Shown: positions 42,611 to 52,266, counted from the first letter of the stretch. The stretch: DNA of 64,000 bases from Flavobacterium pectinovorum (GCF_006438875.1 NZ_RCZH01000005.1:310001-374000); one strand, 5' to 3'. Notes: generated from the sequence alone by a model not told the origin. Numbers and translations are program-made.

Positions 42611-42948
42611 TTTTTGTGTTTTTTTTGAATTGTTCTTAGTATTTTTAAAAACAAATTCGGGTTCGTTAATTCCGCTGCAATTTATAAAATATACAACTGA
42701 TAAAGAACCAAATTAGATTGAAATCACGTTGAAAATTATTCTTTTTTGTGATATTTTGAGAAATAGATTTTGTTTTTTTGCCACAGATTAAAATGATTTT
42801 AAGGATTATCTTATATGTGTAAAATTGTTGCCACGAATTACACGAATTTACACCAATTTTAATTCGTTTAATTTGTGAAATTCGTGGCTAAAAAATACTT
42901 ACAGCATTAAATCATTTTAATCTGTGAAATCTGTGGCGAAAAAAAACA
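42611..42948. repeat. Intergenic palindromic repeat spacer
   Basis: 338 bp, no gene. Complementary words of the same group as 41963-42226: GCCACGAATTACACGAATTT at about 42830-42849 against AATTTGTGAAATTCGTGGC at about 42869-42887, and GCCACAGATTAAAATGATTT at about 42780 against AAATCATTTTAATCTGTG at about 42906-42923. Probably two nested hairpins. Confidence 0.7.
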
Positions 42949-43254
42949 TTATTCAATCTGATGCTGCTGATAAAGTCGAAGTTTGTTTTGTGTCGTAGTA
43001 AGATTTTGTTGTAAAACTTCGATTTTGTCTAATAAATTTGCGATTACATCAATACCTTCGAGATTGATTTTAAGATCATAATGAAGACGAATCATTTTTT
43101 CGACAGCCGGTAATTGTTCCGGTTGTAAATATTCATCTTCTTCCAGAACAATAATTTGTACCAAACCATAATTGTGCAGCTCGGTTATAAACGTGTTTTC
43201 AATTTCGTGATAAATACAAAATTGTTTTATGTGAATTAAGTTTTTACTATTCAT
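42949..43254 (-). CDS. cbpM: Chaperone modulator CbpM
   Basis: 101 aa. MerR-like small protein; IKQFCIYHEIENTFITELHN YGLVQ at the start and EMIRLHYDLKINLEGIDVIA NLLD fit CbpM, which binds the J-domain of CbpA and blocks its action. Ends in a helical Gln/Leu-rich segment (VLQQNLTTTQNKLRLYQQHQ). Its start overlaps the end of cbpA by 8 bp, the classical cbpA-cbpM pair. Confidence 0.88.
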   Translation of the reverse strand: MNSKNLIHIKQFCIYHEIENTFITELHNYGLVQIIVLEEDEYLQPEQLPAVEKMIRLHYDLKINLEGIDVIANLLDKIEVLQQNLTTTQNKLRLYQQHQIE

Positions 43255-44170
43255 GATTTCTTAATTTAGCTAATTCTTCGAATAATTCTTTTTCTTTTGC
43301 TGATAATTTGGTCGGAATTTTCAAAGTATAAGTAATGTATAAATCGCCAAACTGATTCTCTTTTTTATATATCGGAAATCCTTTTCCTTTCAGTTTTACT
43401 TTAGTTCCGGGTTGCGTTTCGGCAGGAACTTTAATTTTTACTTTTCCATCAAAAGTATTCACGAAAATTTCTCCACCCAAAATAGCGGTGTACAAATCCA
43501 GATCAACATCTGCATACAAATTATTGCCTTCACGTTTAAAATCAGAAGTATTATCAACCAAAAAAGTAATGTACAAATCACCATTCGGACCACCATTTGC
43601 ACCGGGCGCTCCATGATTTGGAATCTTTATAATTTGTCCGTTTTCGACTCCTGCAGGAATTGTAATTCGGATATTTTTGCCGTTTACAGTTAAATTCTGT
43701 TTGTGCGTTGTATAAGCAGAAGCCAAATCTAATTGCAATTCGGCATTAAAATCCTGTCCTCTGTATTTTGCCTGACCTCTGGAACTTCTTCCACCGGAAC
43801 CATACATAGAATTGAAGAAATCAGAAAAGTCACTTCCTGAAAAATCTCCACCTTCAAAACCGGAATAGCTTTGATTTCCGCCTTGTTGTTGTCTCGAATA
43901 TTGTTGTTGGTTAGGATCGTAACCTGCTTTTTCAAATTCATCAGCATGTTTCCAGTCTTTTCCATATTTATCGTATTTTTTACGATTCTCAGGATTGCCT
44001 AAAACCTCATTTGCCTCATTAATTTCCTTGAATTTCTTCTCGGCCTCTTTATCATTCGGGTTCAAATCAGGATGATATTTTCGAGCCATTTTCCGATATG
44101 CTTTTTTGATTTCGGCTTCTGTGGCTGATTTTGTGATTTCTAATGCTTTATAATAATCGATATAATCCAT
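43247..44170 (-). CDS. cbpA: DnaJ-like co-chaperone CbpA
   Basis: 307 aa. J-domain 1-70 with the HPD motif in YRKMARKYHPDLNPNDKEAE. A Gly/Gln/Ser-rich linker (about 85-130: YSRQQQGGNQSYSGFEGGDF). No zinc-finger cysteines. C-terminal substrate domains with NGKNIRITIPAGVENGQIIK, then GAPGANGGPNGDLYITFLVD and AETQPGTKVKLKGKGFP. This is the DnaJ class B/CbpA layout. Cytoplasmic Hsp70 partner, kept in check by CbpM encoded just downstream. Confidence 0.92.
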   Translation of the reverse strand: MDYIDYYKALEITKSATEAEIKKAYRKMARKYHPDLNPNDKEAEKKFKEINEANEVLGNPENRKKYDKYGKDWKHADEFEKAGYDPNQQQYSRQQQGGNQSYSGFEGGDFSGSDFSDFFNSMYGSGGRSSRGQAKYRGQDFNAELQLDLASAYTTHKQNLTVNGKNIRITIPAGVENGQIIKIPNHGAPGANGGPNGDLYITFLVDNTSDFKREGNNLYADVDLDLYTAILGGEIFVNTFDGKVKIKVPAETQPGTKVKLKGKGFPIYKKENQFGDLYITYTLKIPTKLSAKEKELFEELAKLRNHE

Positions 44171-44426
44171 AATGCCTGCATTTTAATAAAAGTGAATTAA
44201 GGTATTGAAGTTAGGAATAAGTTGGTAATAATCAAAATTTTATATTTTTTGAATAGGGATTTACAAGAAAATAGACAATTGTTTGTTTTTAATCTAAATC
44301 TTACAAAATATTTTTTAAATGTAGAAAATTGTCTACATTTGTGGTTGAATAGTATAAACTATTGTCTATTTTTTAGAGTAACTAAAAAAAGATAAAGAAA
44401 TGTAGTAACAATAATATTTTATAATT
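44171..44426. promoter_or_regulatory. Upstream region of a small lipoprotein gene with repeated TTGTCTA words
   Basis: 255 bp. TAGACAA at about 44271-44277, TTGTCTA at about 44329-44335 and TTGTCTA at about 44362-44368 form a set of matching half-sites around TACATTTG (44334-44341), an exact TAnnTTTG -7 box for the gene at 44427. This looks like a promoter with operator sites (inference). Confidence 0.5.
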
Positions 44427-44843
44427 ATGAGAAAATTATCTTTTTTAAAATCAACAATTAGCCTTTTTCTTTTATTAAGCATGTCAATTTTATTGACAAA
44501 TTGCAGTTCAAGCAACGACGAAGATCATGCGCCATCAAATGGTACTGCATTTAATGTAGCAGATTTTGCATTAACCTATACAAACCAGCAATTATACAAT
44601 GATTATCTGGTAATTAATTTTAATATAAAAAATACTTCGAAAACGTCTTATCTTGTTTATGAACAAGGAACATTCACAGTAAAATTTACTGCTAAAACTA
44701 CTGATGGCGAAGTGTTTCAAAGAACTCAATATGTAGAATATGTCGAAACTGGAGTTACTTACACAGAATCTGTACATCTTTATTACACAGTAGGAAAAAA
44801 ATTAGATCTTACGACATTGACTGCAGTTATTGTTAAAGATTAA
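44427..44843 (+). CDS. Small lipoprotein, unknown function
   Basis: 138 aa. Lipobox LTNC (Cys26) then SSSNDEDHAP. The mature part is a single Ig-like beta domain: DYLVINFNIKNTSKTSYLVY, TFTVKFTAKTTDGEVFQRTQ, TYTESVHLYYTVGKKLDLTT LTAVIV. Similar in feel to DUF4352-type immunoprotection domains, but I do not assign it. Has its own terminator (44905-44939) and a promoter with possible operator sites, so it is probably a stand-alone regulated gene. Confidence 0.7.
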   Translation: MRKLSFLKSTISLFLLLSMSILLTNCSSSNDEDHAPSNGTAFNVADFALTYTNQQLYNDYLVINFNIKNTSKTSYLVYEQGTFTVKFTAKTTDGEVFQRTQYVEYVETGVTYTESVHLYYTVGKKLDLTTLTAVIVKD

Positions 44844-44904
44844 TTCAATATTTTTTTAGAATAGTATATATAATTTTTGTATTTGATTCTCTAGTTTTTT
44901 CAGT

Positions 44905-44939
44905 AATCCGACTTGTCAAGATGAGTCGGATTTTTTTTA
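44905..44939 (+). terminator. Terminator of the small lipoprotein gene
   Basis: AATCCGACT / AGTCGGATT stem, 10-nt loop, followed by a T run. Confidence 0.85.
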
Positions 44940-45132
44940 TCTTTATTATAATTATGATTAAGAAAATTTTATAGAACTATCTTTTTGGCAGGTTTTTTGA
45001 TTCCAAAAATTAGCTTAATATATTGTTATAATAGTCTTAAAGTTGTAGTGCCTAACTAAATTATGCTATTTTTGTGAAGCTAGACTTAGATTTTATAAAA
45101 ATTATTAAAGCCGATTCGATAATACTTTTTCA

Positions 45133-45849
45133 ATGAAGCACATCTTATTTTTCATACTACTTTTTACAGCTGTCACAGTATCAGCGCAAACTGAATTTGG
45201 GACTAAATTCAGACCTATTGCTGCACCAAAATTTAGTGCAAAACCTAAGAAAACGCCTATTCCCCAAATAAAAGATCCTCAGGCTGATAATAGTGATATT
45301 CCGAGTATTAAAACACCAAATGTTTTTGATAATACAAGTATTACACCAAAATCGCAATTACAGGTCGGACAGGAGAAAAGCAAATTTACGATGTCTACTG
45401 AAACTGATTTTGCCAATCCCGGCGATCGTTATGTTGCCAAAATGGAAAAGGATCTGGACAAGGCTCTAAAAGATGCGGGATTACGTGAAGGTCGTGGAGA
45501 ACTCGTTAAAAAAAATATTTCGCTGGGAGAGTTTAAAACCAAATCACAGTATTTTATTGTAAAGTTTCGTGATTTTGGCGCTATCGATGGCGATTTGGTA
45601 AGAGTATCTTCAAACGATGTGGTGATCAGAGATCAGATATTTTTAGATTCTAATTTTAAAGATGTAAAAATCGTGCTTTCAAATGGCTTTAATAAATTAG
45701 ATTTTGAAGCTTTAAATATAGGTACTTTAGGCGGAAACACTGCCGAAATCCAGGTTTATGATGACAAAGGACAATTGGTTACCAATGATTACTGGAACAA
45801 TCTTGCGGCAGGTTTTAAAGCTTCGATAATAGTCACAAAAGAAGAATAA
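45133..45849 (+). CDS. Secreted protein, unknown function
   Basis: 238 aa. Signal peptide 1-19 (ending VSAQ). After a Lys/Pro-rich stretch (PKFSAKPKKTPIPQIKDPQA) it has a conserved-looking core: SKFTMSTETDFANPGDRYVA KMEKDLDKAL, YFIVKFRDFGAIDGDLVRVS SNDVVIRDQIFLDSNFKDVK and a beta-sandwich end (NIGTLGGNTAEIQVYDDKGQ LVTNDYWNNLAAGFKASIIV TKEE). The family is not recognised. The last part has an Ig-like feel. Stand-alone. Confidence 0.75.
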   Translation: MKHILFFILLFTAVTVSAQTEFGTKFRPIAAPKFSAKPKKTPIPQIKDPQADNSDIPSIKTPNVFDNTSITPKSQLQVGQEKSKFTMSTETDFANPGDRYVAKMEKDLDKALKDAGLREGRGELVKKNISLGEFKTKSQYFIVKFRDFGAIDGDLVRVSSNDVVIRDQIFLDSNFKDVKIVLSNGFNKLDFEALNIGTLGGNTAEIQVYDDKGQLVTNDYWNNLAAGFKASIIVTKEE

Positions 45850-46079
45850 AATACAACCAGAATATTGTTGGATTTTTGTTTATGGTTGATTTGATATAAT
45901 TACTCCGTCCCAGTTCGTGAAAAATTATTAAACACATAGAAACATAGTTTTTATGTGTAGAAAGAAGATGAGAGGAATATCTTTCTTTCACAGCTATATT
46001 ATTTTAAATAAAGTAAAATGCCTTTTTTAAGTAAACAACAGCTATGTTTCAATGTGTTGAAATTATTTAATATTTTATT

Positions 46080-47339
46080 TCACTCTTTTACAAATTCAAC
46101 TTTATTAGTTCCTTCGCCAGTTTCTTTTAGCATAAAACTTATTAAAATCGCAATCGAAATTCCGATTATCCAAAATAAACCTGCTTGCTGAAAATGTATC
46201 ACTTTATCAGCAGTATCATTCAGCGTTTGTCCAAATAAACGACTAAATAAAGGGCTTAAAAGAGTTGTTACTCCAAAAGTTATAAAATTTATGGCTCCTG
46301 TAGCACTTCCTTTTACGTTATCAGGATTCGCTTCTTTGATTATGGAATACGGAATCATGGCAGCTCCGGAAGCTACGCCTAGTAAAAACATACTGATTTT
46401 TACAGGAAGTATATCCGGGAAATACAATAACTGAATTAAACTTACAATCATCATTGCTGCGCCAAATATTAAAACCGGTTTGCGCTTATTTATTTTATCT
46501 GTAATGTATCCTAGCAACGGACAGCCAAATACCCAGCCGAATGCTACCATTGCACTCGAAATTGTGGCAGTATGAAAATCAAACGCACGGTCTTTTTGAA
46601 AAAAATCAACCGCCCATGTCATGGCAAATATGGTTGTTGGTGCAAATAATAATCCCGAAACAATACCACACAACCACGATTGCGGATTGCTAAAAACAAT
46701 TTTATAAGGCTCCAGTAAACTTTGTTTCTTTTGAATTCCCTCGGTCTTTTTCTCGACTATGTTTGCGGGAGTTATAAACCAAAGTCCAAATGCAACGATT
46801 ATAGTAAAAATTCCAATAGAGAGCCAAAAAGTATTAATGTTCATTCCTTTTTCAATCAAAGGACCTACAACAAATTGTCCTGCTGATCCTCCAAGCATTC
46901 CTAAACATTGTGTAAAACCTATTGCCGTTGCCAGTGATTTCGCCGAAAATCCTTTGCTGGCAAGATATACACAACCCGGAAATGCGAAAGCACAACCGGC
47001 ACCTTGAAATAATCGGCCTGTACCTCCGCTAAACTGACTTGAAATCATGAATAACAAACAACCAATTCCTAAAATAAGTGCTCCGGCGAAGAGCGAGTAT
47101 TTAGCTCCAAATCGGTCCAAAGCAATTCCTGCAATCAAACTGCAGGTAGAATAGGTATAATAATACGTTCCGATAATTGTTACTAATCTAATTTCATTTA
47201 CTGAGAAACTCTGCGCAAGCTCCGGAAGCATGACGGCTGGAGAGGAGCGTACTACATAATCTAAAAAATAGAAAAGCAGACCAAATACCCATGCGATAAT
47301 GTAATATTTAGTATATGATTTATGAGTATTGATGTCCAT
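46080..47339 (-). CDS. MFS transporter
   Basis: 419 aa, twelve helices. It starts HKSYTKYYIIAWVFGLLFYF LDYVVRSSP. The first half has IVTIIGTYYYTYSTCSLIAG IALDRFGAKYS (the MFS loop motif GxxxDRFGxK) and the second half GWVFGCPLLGYITDKINKRK P. Substrate not deducible; the layout resembles oxalate/formate- or D-galactonate-type members. Inner membrane. Next to the PoxB-like gene on the same strand, but 155 bp apart. Confidence 0.9.
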   Translation of the reverse strand: MDINTHKSYTKYYIIAWVFGLLFYFLDYVVRSSPAVMLPELAQSFSVNEIRLVTIIGTYYYTYSTCSLIAGIALDRFGAKYSLFAGALILGIGCLLFMISSQFSGGTGRLFQGAGCAFAFPGCVYLASKGFSAKSLATAIGFTQCLGMLGGSAGQFVVGPLIEKGMNINTFWLSIGIFTIIVAFGLWFITPANIVEKKTEGIQKKQSLLEPYKIVFSNPQSWLCGIVSGLLFAPTTIFAMTWAVDFFQKDRAFDFHTATISSAMVAFGWVFGCPLLGYITDKINKRKPVLIFGAAMMIVSLIQLLYFPDILPVKISMFLLGVASGAAMIPYSIIKEANPDNVKGSATGAINFITFGVTTLLSPLFSRLFGQTLNDTADKVIHFQQAGLFWIIGISIAILISFMLKETGEGTNKVEFVKE

Positions 47340-47493
47340 AAAGGTGTATTTTAATGGTGAAGTCTAAACACGAATTTCACTAATTTGCACCAATCTTAAT
47401 GCTTAAACTTAGTTTGAGGAATTAATTTCAAAATAATAATTAGTGTAAATTCGTGAAATTTGTGTTTGTTATTTGCATTTAATAAATCAACTT

Positions 47494-49230
47494 TTAGATG
47501 CCTTCTTTCAGATGTTTGTAATTGGATTTAATGGTATCTAAAACTTCTTCCATTTTGCCGCCCAACATTAAACGGGTCATAGATTTTGCCATACCTACAA
47601 CTTGTTCCCATTCTACTTTTGGAGGCATTGCAAGTGCATTTGGATTCGTGAAAATATTCAATAAAATGGGACCATTATGACGGAGTGCATTTTCAATTGC
47701 TGTTTCGACGTCTTCGGGTTTGTGAACATTTACACCCTGAAATCCCATTGCCTGAGCAATCAGACCAAAGTCGGGATTCACCATATCAGTTTCGTTATCA
47801 GGAAGACCATTTACTTCCATTTCGAGTTTTACCATTCCTAAAGCTCGATTATTAAAAACAATAATTTTTATGGGAATATTATATTGATTGATGGTTGCCA
47901 AATCTCCCAAAAGCATAGACAAACCACCATCGCCACACATTGCAATAACTTGTCTTTCAGGATGTGCGAGAGCTGCTCCAATTGCCATTGGCATTGCATT
48001 TGCCATCGATCCGTGATTAAAAGAGCCTAACATTTTTCGTTCTCCCGTACCTTTTATAAAACGGGCGCCCCAAACACAAGTCATTCCCGTATCTACCGTA
48101 AAAATGGCATCTTTACTGGCTAATTTATCAATAATATGGGCAACATATTCCGGTTGAATAGTGTCTTCACCGCCATTATCATTAATGTAGATGTTCATAT
48201 TTTCTTTTACACTTTCGTAGAATTTAAGCTGAGCTTGTAAAAAGCTATCATCCGTTTTAGTTTCCAAAAGAGGCAGTAAAGCTTCAATAGTATCGGTTAT
48301 ATCTCCGCATAAACCCATATAAAGATTGGCGCGTCGTCCTAAACGTTCAGAACTGGTATCTATCTGAATAATTTTATTATCTGTAGGCATGAATTTATCG
48401 TACGGAAAATCAGTTCCTAATAATAATACCAAATGCGATTCGTGCATGCTGTGATAAGCAGAAGGCTGACCGAGTAAACCTGTCATTCCTATTTCGTTGG
48501 GATTATTAGGTTGAATACTCATTTTGCCTCTAAACGAATATCCTACAGGCGCCTTAATATGTTGGGATAATTGCACCACCTGATCGTGTGCTTTTTCGGC
48601 CCCAATTCCGCAGAATAAAGTGATTTTTGTGCTCTCATTTATAGCTTTCGCCAATTGTTGTAATTCAGTATCAGAAGGCCTGATAACAGGATTACAATGA
48701 AAAAACTGAGTAGAAATATTGCTTTCAACTGCTTTTAGTTCAGAAACATCGCCTGGTAAACCAATCACAGCAACGCCTTTTTTACCCAAAGCATGTTGAA
48801 TCGCTGTTTGTATAATTCGGGGTGCTTGCTCAGCCGTCATAATCATCTGATTGTAACAACTGCAATCATCGAAGAGTTTAATTGTATTGGTTTCCTGAAA
48901 GAAATCCATTCCCATTTCGCCCGTATTTATTGTGGATGCAATCGCTAATAAAGGTACATGTGAACGATGCGCGTCATACAAACCATTGATTAAATGCACA
49001 TGTCCGGGACCACAACTTCCGGCACAAACGGCAAAACCGTCCAATTCGGCTTCAGCAGCAGCTGCATAAGCACCAACTTCTTCATGGCGAACATGAATCC
49101 ATTTTATTTTTCCGTTTTTGCGTATTGCATCATTAAAATAATTTAAACTATCGCCGGTAACCGCATAAACGCGCTTTACTCCAGCCTCCACCAACATGTC
49201 AACTAATTGTTCTGCAACTATTTTACTCAT
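47494..49230 (-). CDS. poxB: Pyruvate oxidase / pyruvate dehydrogenase (quinone), ThDP-dependent
   Basis: 578 aa, the normal size for ThDP enzymes of the PoxB group. N-terminal PYR domain: VDMLVEAGVKRVYAVTGDSL NYFNDAIR, WIHVRHEEVGAYAAAAEAEL (the catalytic Glu in RHEEVGA) and CAGSCGPGHVHLINGLYDAH. The middle FAD/ThDP domain carries VLLLGTDFPYDKFMPTDNKI IQID. The C-terminal PP domain holds AMCGDGGLSMLLGDLATINQ YNIPIKIIVFNN (the GDG-x-N ThDP/metal motif). Known role in E. coli: pyruvate to acetate plus CO2 with electrons to quinone. Membrane association of this protein is inferred from the family. Confidence 0.85.
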   Translation of the reverse strand: MSKIVAEQLVDMLVEAGVKRVYAVTGDSLNYFNDAIRKNGKIKWIHVRHEEVGAYAAAAEAELDGFAVCAGSCGPGHVHLINGLYDAHRSHVPLLAIASTINTGEMGMDFFQETNTIKLFDDCSCYNQMIMTAEQAPRIIQTAIQHALGKKGVAVIGLPGDVSELKAVESNISTQFFHCNPVIRPSDTELQQLAKAINESTKITLFCGIGAEKAHDQVVQLSQHIKAPVGYSFRGKMSIQPNNPNEIGMTGLLGQPSAYHSMHESHLVLLLGTDFPYDKFMPTDNKIIQIDTSSERLGRRANLYMGLCGDITDTIEALLPLLETKTDDSFLQAQLKFYESVKENMNIYINDNGGEDTIQPEYVAHIIDKLASKDAIFTVDTGMTCVWGARFIKGTGERKMLGSFNHGSMANAMPMAIGAALAHPERQVIAMCGDGGLSMLLGDLATINQYNIPIKIIVFNNRALGMVKLEMEVNGLPDNETDMVNPDFGLIAQAMGFQGVNVHKPEDVETAIENALRHNGPILLNIFTNPNALAMPPKVEWEQVVGMAKSMTRLMLGGKMEEVLDTIKSNYKHLKEGI

Positions 49231-49924
49231 GGGTTATATTTTTAAAATTAATATTCAGATTGTAACAACATTGGTTATGGTTGAGTTTACTTTCTTAAAT
49301 GATTATATTTTAATAAACATCTGGTTATGATGTAAAAACTGTTTTTGGTATGGGTTTATAAATTTAAGGAAAAGAATTGGTTTTAGGAAGGTTCAAAGTT
49401 GCAAAGGTTCAGAGGGACAAAGTTTTTTTCTTTTTAGGTTCAAAGTTGCAAAGGTTCAGAGGGGCAAAGTTTTTTCTTTTTAGGTACAAAGCGGCAATCC
49501 CGAAGTCTCGGGACAAAGGGGCAAAGTTTTTTCTTTTTAGGTTCAAAGCGGCAATCCCGAAGTTTCGGGACAAAGGGACAAAGTTTTTTCCTTTAAGGTT
49601 CAAAGCGGCAATCCCGAAGTTTCGGGACAAAGGAGCAAAGTTTTTTCTTTTTAGGTACAAAGTTGCAATCCCGAAGTTTCGGGACAAAGGGACAAAGTTT
49701 TTTCCTTTAAGGTTCAAAGCGGCAATCCCGAAGTTTCGGGACAAAGGAGCAAAGTTTTTTCTTTTTAGGTACAAAGTTGCAATTCCGAAGTTTCGGGACA
49801 AAGGGGCAAAGTTTTTTCTTTTTAGGTACAAAGCGACAATCCCGAAGTTTCGGGGATAAAGGGACAAAGTTTTTGCGCTTCGTTTACCTCTGAACCTTTG
49901 TCCCTTTGCAACTTTGAACCTTTT
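49231..49924. other. Gene-free spacer with a 57-bp repeat array
   Basis: 693 bp without a credible gene. Both strands stay open across 49377-49867 only because the repeat period (57 bp) is a multiple of three. The array is described separately. Confidence 0.85.
49388..49919. repeat. Tandem array of 57-bp units with outer inverted repeats
   Basis: Two shorter units without palindrome start the array (49390-49480), then seven 57-bp units, each with a CCCGAAGTTTCGGG-type palindrome at 49497, 49554, 49611, 49668, 49725, 49782 and 49839. The left edge GGTTCAAAGTTGCAAAGGTT pairs with the right edge AACTTTGAACC/TTTGCAACTTTG (49875-49920), so the whole array is bracketed by inverted repeats. Units 3-4 and 5-6 are nearly the same 114-bp pair. 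Related words lie at 50457-50530. Confidence 0.9.
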
Positions 49925-50452
49925 TTAGAACGGATCCGCAGTCACTCTAAACTTCATATCTGCTTTTACCGTTACATCTTTTGTAAGTGTTTCTTTTAAA
50001 GTAACCTGCGTTCTGATTTTGTATTTATCAGCTTTAATGTATTGATCTAATCTTTTATCGGTACAAATTAAATCTAGCATATTTGTTGTTGAACTGATAT
50101 TGTCCTGATAAGCCAATTCTATTTCGTCAGAATCTGTCGTGGAGATATACAAATGAATAGATTTTAAAAACGTAAATGTTTTATCTGAAGGATCTGTAAT
50201 CGTTAATTTTAGCGATTTCAACTTTACATCTTTCACCAAACTAGCCTTGGTTTTGTTATTTGCAAATTCAGCCGATGAATTTGTAGTAACGTCAGGCGTA
50301 ATAATTTCTGATGGTAAATTGATGGGCAAATTACTTTTTATCTGAATAGAAGCTTGGTTCGAAATGTTAAAACTCAATAAATCATCGACAGTACTGCAAG
50401 AGTTTAAAAATAAGGATAAAAAAAGAATAAGGGCAATTGATTTTGATTTCAT
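49925..50452 (-). CDS. Lipoprotein, unknown function
   Basis: 175 aa from the ATG at 50452, the start with a good lipoprotein signal (MKSKSIALILFLSLFLNSCS, Cys19). The frame extends to 50515, but that part only translates repeat DNA (SLCTYEPLYLCNSDPLTLKK). The mature part shows a beta-domain pattern: KLTITDPSDKTFTFLKSIHL YISTTDSDEIELAY, YKIRTQVTLKETLTKDVTVK ADMKFRVTADPF. No catalytic motif; family not recognised. Between two repeat arrays, probably stand-alone. Confidence 0.75.
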   Translation of the reverse strand: MKSKSIALILFLSLFLNSCSTVDDLLSFNISNQASIQIKSNLPINLPSEIITPDVTTNSSAEFANNKTKASLVKDVKLKSLKLTITDPSDKTFTFLKSIHLYISTTDSDEIELAYQDNISSTTNMLDLICTDKRLDQYIKADKYKIRTQVTLKETLTKDVTVKADMKFRVTADPF

Positions 50453-50456
50453 TTTT

Positions 50457-50600
50457 TTTAGGGTCAAAGGGTCAGAGTTGCAAAGGTACAAAGGCTCATA
50501 GGTACAAAGGCTCAAAGGTACAAAGTTACAAAGGAAAAAAATCTAATACCTCCTATTTTAATGCCTCTGAACCTTTGTCGCTCTGTCCCGAAACTTCGGG
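50457..50600. repeat. Repeat fragments related to the 57-bp array
   Basis: GGCTCATAGGTACAAAGG and GGCTCAAAGGTACAAAG at about 50489-50522 are imperfect direct repeats of the same word family as the array at 49388-49919. GTCCCGAAACTTCGGGATTG at about 50584-50603 is the same palindromic insert in the opposite orientation. No gene. Confidence 0.7.
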
Positions 50601-50677
50601 ATTGCACCTAAAAATCAGACAATGAAAAAAAAATAATTTTTTTCATTGTCTGATTTTTCATTTTGGAATATAAAAAG

Positions 50678-50685
50678 TATTTTTG
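50678..50685 (+). promoter_or_regulatory. Putative -7 box of guaA
   Basis: TATTTTTG is an exact TAnnTTTG match immediately before the ATG at 50689, which would give an almost leaderless mRNA. A more upstream promoter is possible. Confidence 0.35.
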
Positions 50686-50688
50686 CGC

Positions 50689-52218
50689 ATGCAACACAAC
50701 GTACTTATTTTAGATTTCGGATCGCAATATACACAGCTTATTGCGCGTAGAGTTCGCGAATTAAATATATTCTGCGAAATTTTCCCTTACAATCACTTTC
50801 CTAGTGATTTATCACCTTATAAAGCCGTAATTTTAGGCGGAAGCCCATTTTCTGTTCGTGCAGAAGACGCTCCACATCCTGATTTATCTCAAATTCGAGG
50901 CAAGCTTCCAATGTTGGCAGTTTGTTACGGAGCACAATACTTAGCACATTTTAGTGGAGGTGAAGTAGCAGCTTCGAACACCAGAGAATACGGTAGAGCT
51001 AATTTATCTTATATTAAGGAAGGTGAAACTTTCTTTAACGGAGTTTCAGAAAACAGTCAGGTTTGGATGAGCCATAGCGATAGTATCAAGGCTTTACCAA
51101 CAAATGCTGTTAAATTGGCAAGCACGCATGACGTAGAATATGCTGCTTACAAAATTGAAGGTGAAACTACATACGCTATTCAATATCACCCTGAAGTTTT
51201 CCATTCTACAGATGGATCAAAAATGCTGAAAAACTTTTTAGTAGATATTGCCGAAGTTCCTCAAAACTTTACACCAGGTGCCTTCGTAGAAGAAATGGTG
51301 GCAGAATTAAAAGAGAAATTAGGAAATGATAAAGTAGTTTTAGGATTGTCAGGCGGAGTAGATTCTACTGTAGCGGCAGTTTTATTACATCAGGCTATCG
51401 GGAAAAACTTATACTGTATTTTCGTAAATAACGGTTTACTTCGTAAAAACGAATTCCAAAACGTATTAGATCAATACAAAGGAATGGGATTGAACGTAAA
51501 AGGAGTAGATGCAGGAGATCGTTTCTTAGGTGAATTAGCCGGAATCAGTGATCCTGAAACCAAACGTAAAACTATTGGTCGTGTATTTATCGAAGTTTTT
51601 GATGATGAATCACACTTAATCGAAGACGTAAAATGGTTGGCACAAGGAACTATTTATCCTGACGTAATCGAATCAGTTTCGGTAAAAGGACCATCGGCAA
51701 CCATTAAATCACACCATAATGTAGGTGGATTGCCGGATTATATGAAATTAAAAATTGTAGAACCACTCAGAATGTTGTTTAAGGACGAAGTTCGAAGAGT
51801 TGGTGCTACTTTAGGAATAGATCCTGAATTATTAGGAAGACACCCTTTCCCGGGACCAGGATTATCAATCAGAATTTTGGGAGATATTACGCCTGAGAAA
51901 GTTCAGATTTTGCAAGATGTTGACGCTGTTTTTATCGACGGATTAAAATCTTGGGGATTGTATGACAAAGTTTGGCAGGCGGGTGCAATTTTGCTTCCTG
52001 TAAACAGTGTTGGTGTAATGGGCGATGAGCGTACATACGAAAAAGTAGTAGCGCTTAGAGCCGTTGAATCAACAGATGGTATGACTGCTGACTGGGTTCA
52101 TTTACCGTATGATTTCTTGATGAAAGTGTCAAATGACATTATAAATAAAGTAAAAGGCGTGAACCGTGTGGTTTACGACATAAGCTCAAAACCACCTGCA
52201 ACAATTGAGTGGGAATAG
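50689..52218 (+). CDS. guaA: GMP synthase (glutamine-hydrolysing)
   Basis: 509 aa from the ATG at 50689; a TTG two codons earlier is less likely. Class I glutamine amidotransferase domain: [42 protein letters not shown] (nucleophile Cys) and [12 protein letters not shown] (His/Glu). ATP pyrophosphatase: [20 protein letters not shown] (P-loop SGGxDS). C-terminal dimerisation domain: [20 protein letters not shown] and [20 protein letters not shown], with the end KPPATIEWE. Makes GMP from XMP, glutamine and ATP in the cytoplasm. Read alone, with a terminator at 52231-52266. Confidence 0.96.
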   Translation: MQHNVLILDFGSQYTQLIARRVRELNIFCEIFPYNHFPSDLSPYKAVILGGSPFSVRAEDAPHPDLSQIRGKLPMLAVCYGAQYLAHFSGGEVAASNTREYGRANLSYIKEGETFFNGVSENSQVWMSHSDSIKALPTNAVKLASTHDVEYAAYKIEGETTYAIQYHPEVFHSTDGSKMLKNFLVDIAEVPQNFTPGAFVEEMVAELKEKLGNDKVVLGLSGGVDSTVAAVLLHQAIGKNLYCIFVNNGLLRKNEFQNVLDQYKGMGLNVKGVDAGDRFLGELAGISDPETKRKTIGRVFIEVFDDESHLIEDVKWLAQGTIYPDVIESVSVKGPSATIKSHHNVGGLPDYMKLKIVEPLRMLFKDEVRRVGATLGIDPELLGRHPFPGPGLSIRILGDITPEKVQILQDVDAVFIDGLKSWGLYDKVWQAGAILLPVNSVGVMGDERTYEKVVALRAVESTDGMTADWVHLPYDFLMKVSNDIINKVKGVNRVVYDISSKPPATIEWE

Positions 52219-52230
52219 TATTGTTTTTCA

Positions 52231-52266
52231 AATTAAGGCGTTACATTTGTAATGCCTTAATTTTTT
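52231..52266 (+). terminator. Terminator of guaA
   Basis: Stem AATTAAGGCGTTACA / TGTAATGCCTTAATT with a T-rich tail, 12 bp after the stop. Confidence 0.88.

Noticed and set aside
49497..49860. Possible CRISPR array with short repeats
   Set aside because: The whole 57-bp unit is conserved, so there are no unique spacers; no cas gene.
49377..49867. Long repeat-rich frames on both strands (about 150-160 aa)
   Set aside because: They exist because the 57-bp period is a multiple of three. No start context, codon bias or domain, and both strands are equally open.
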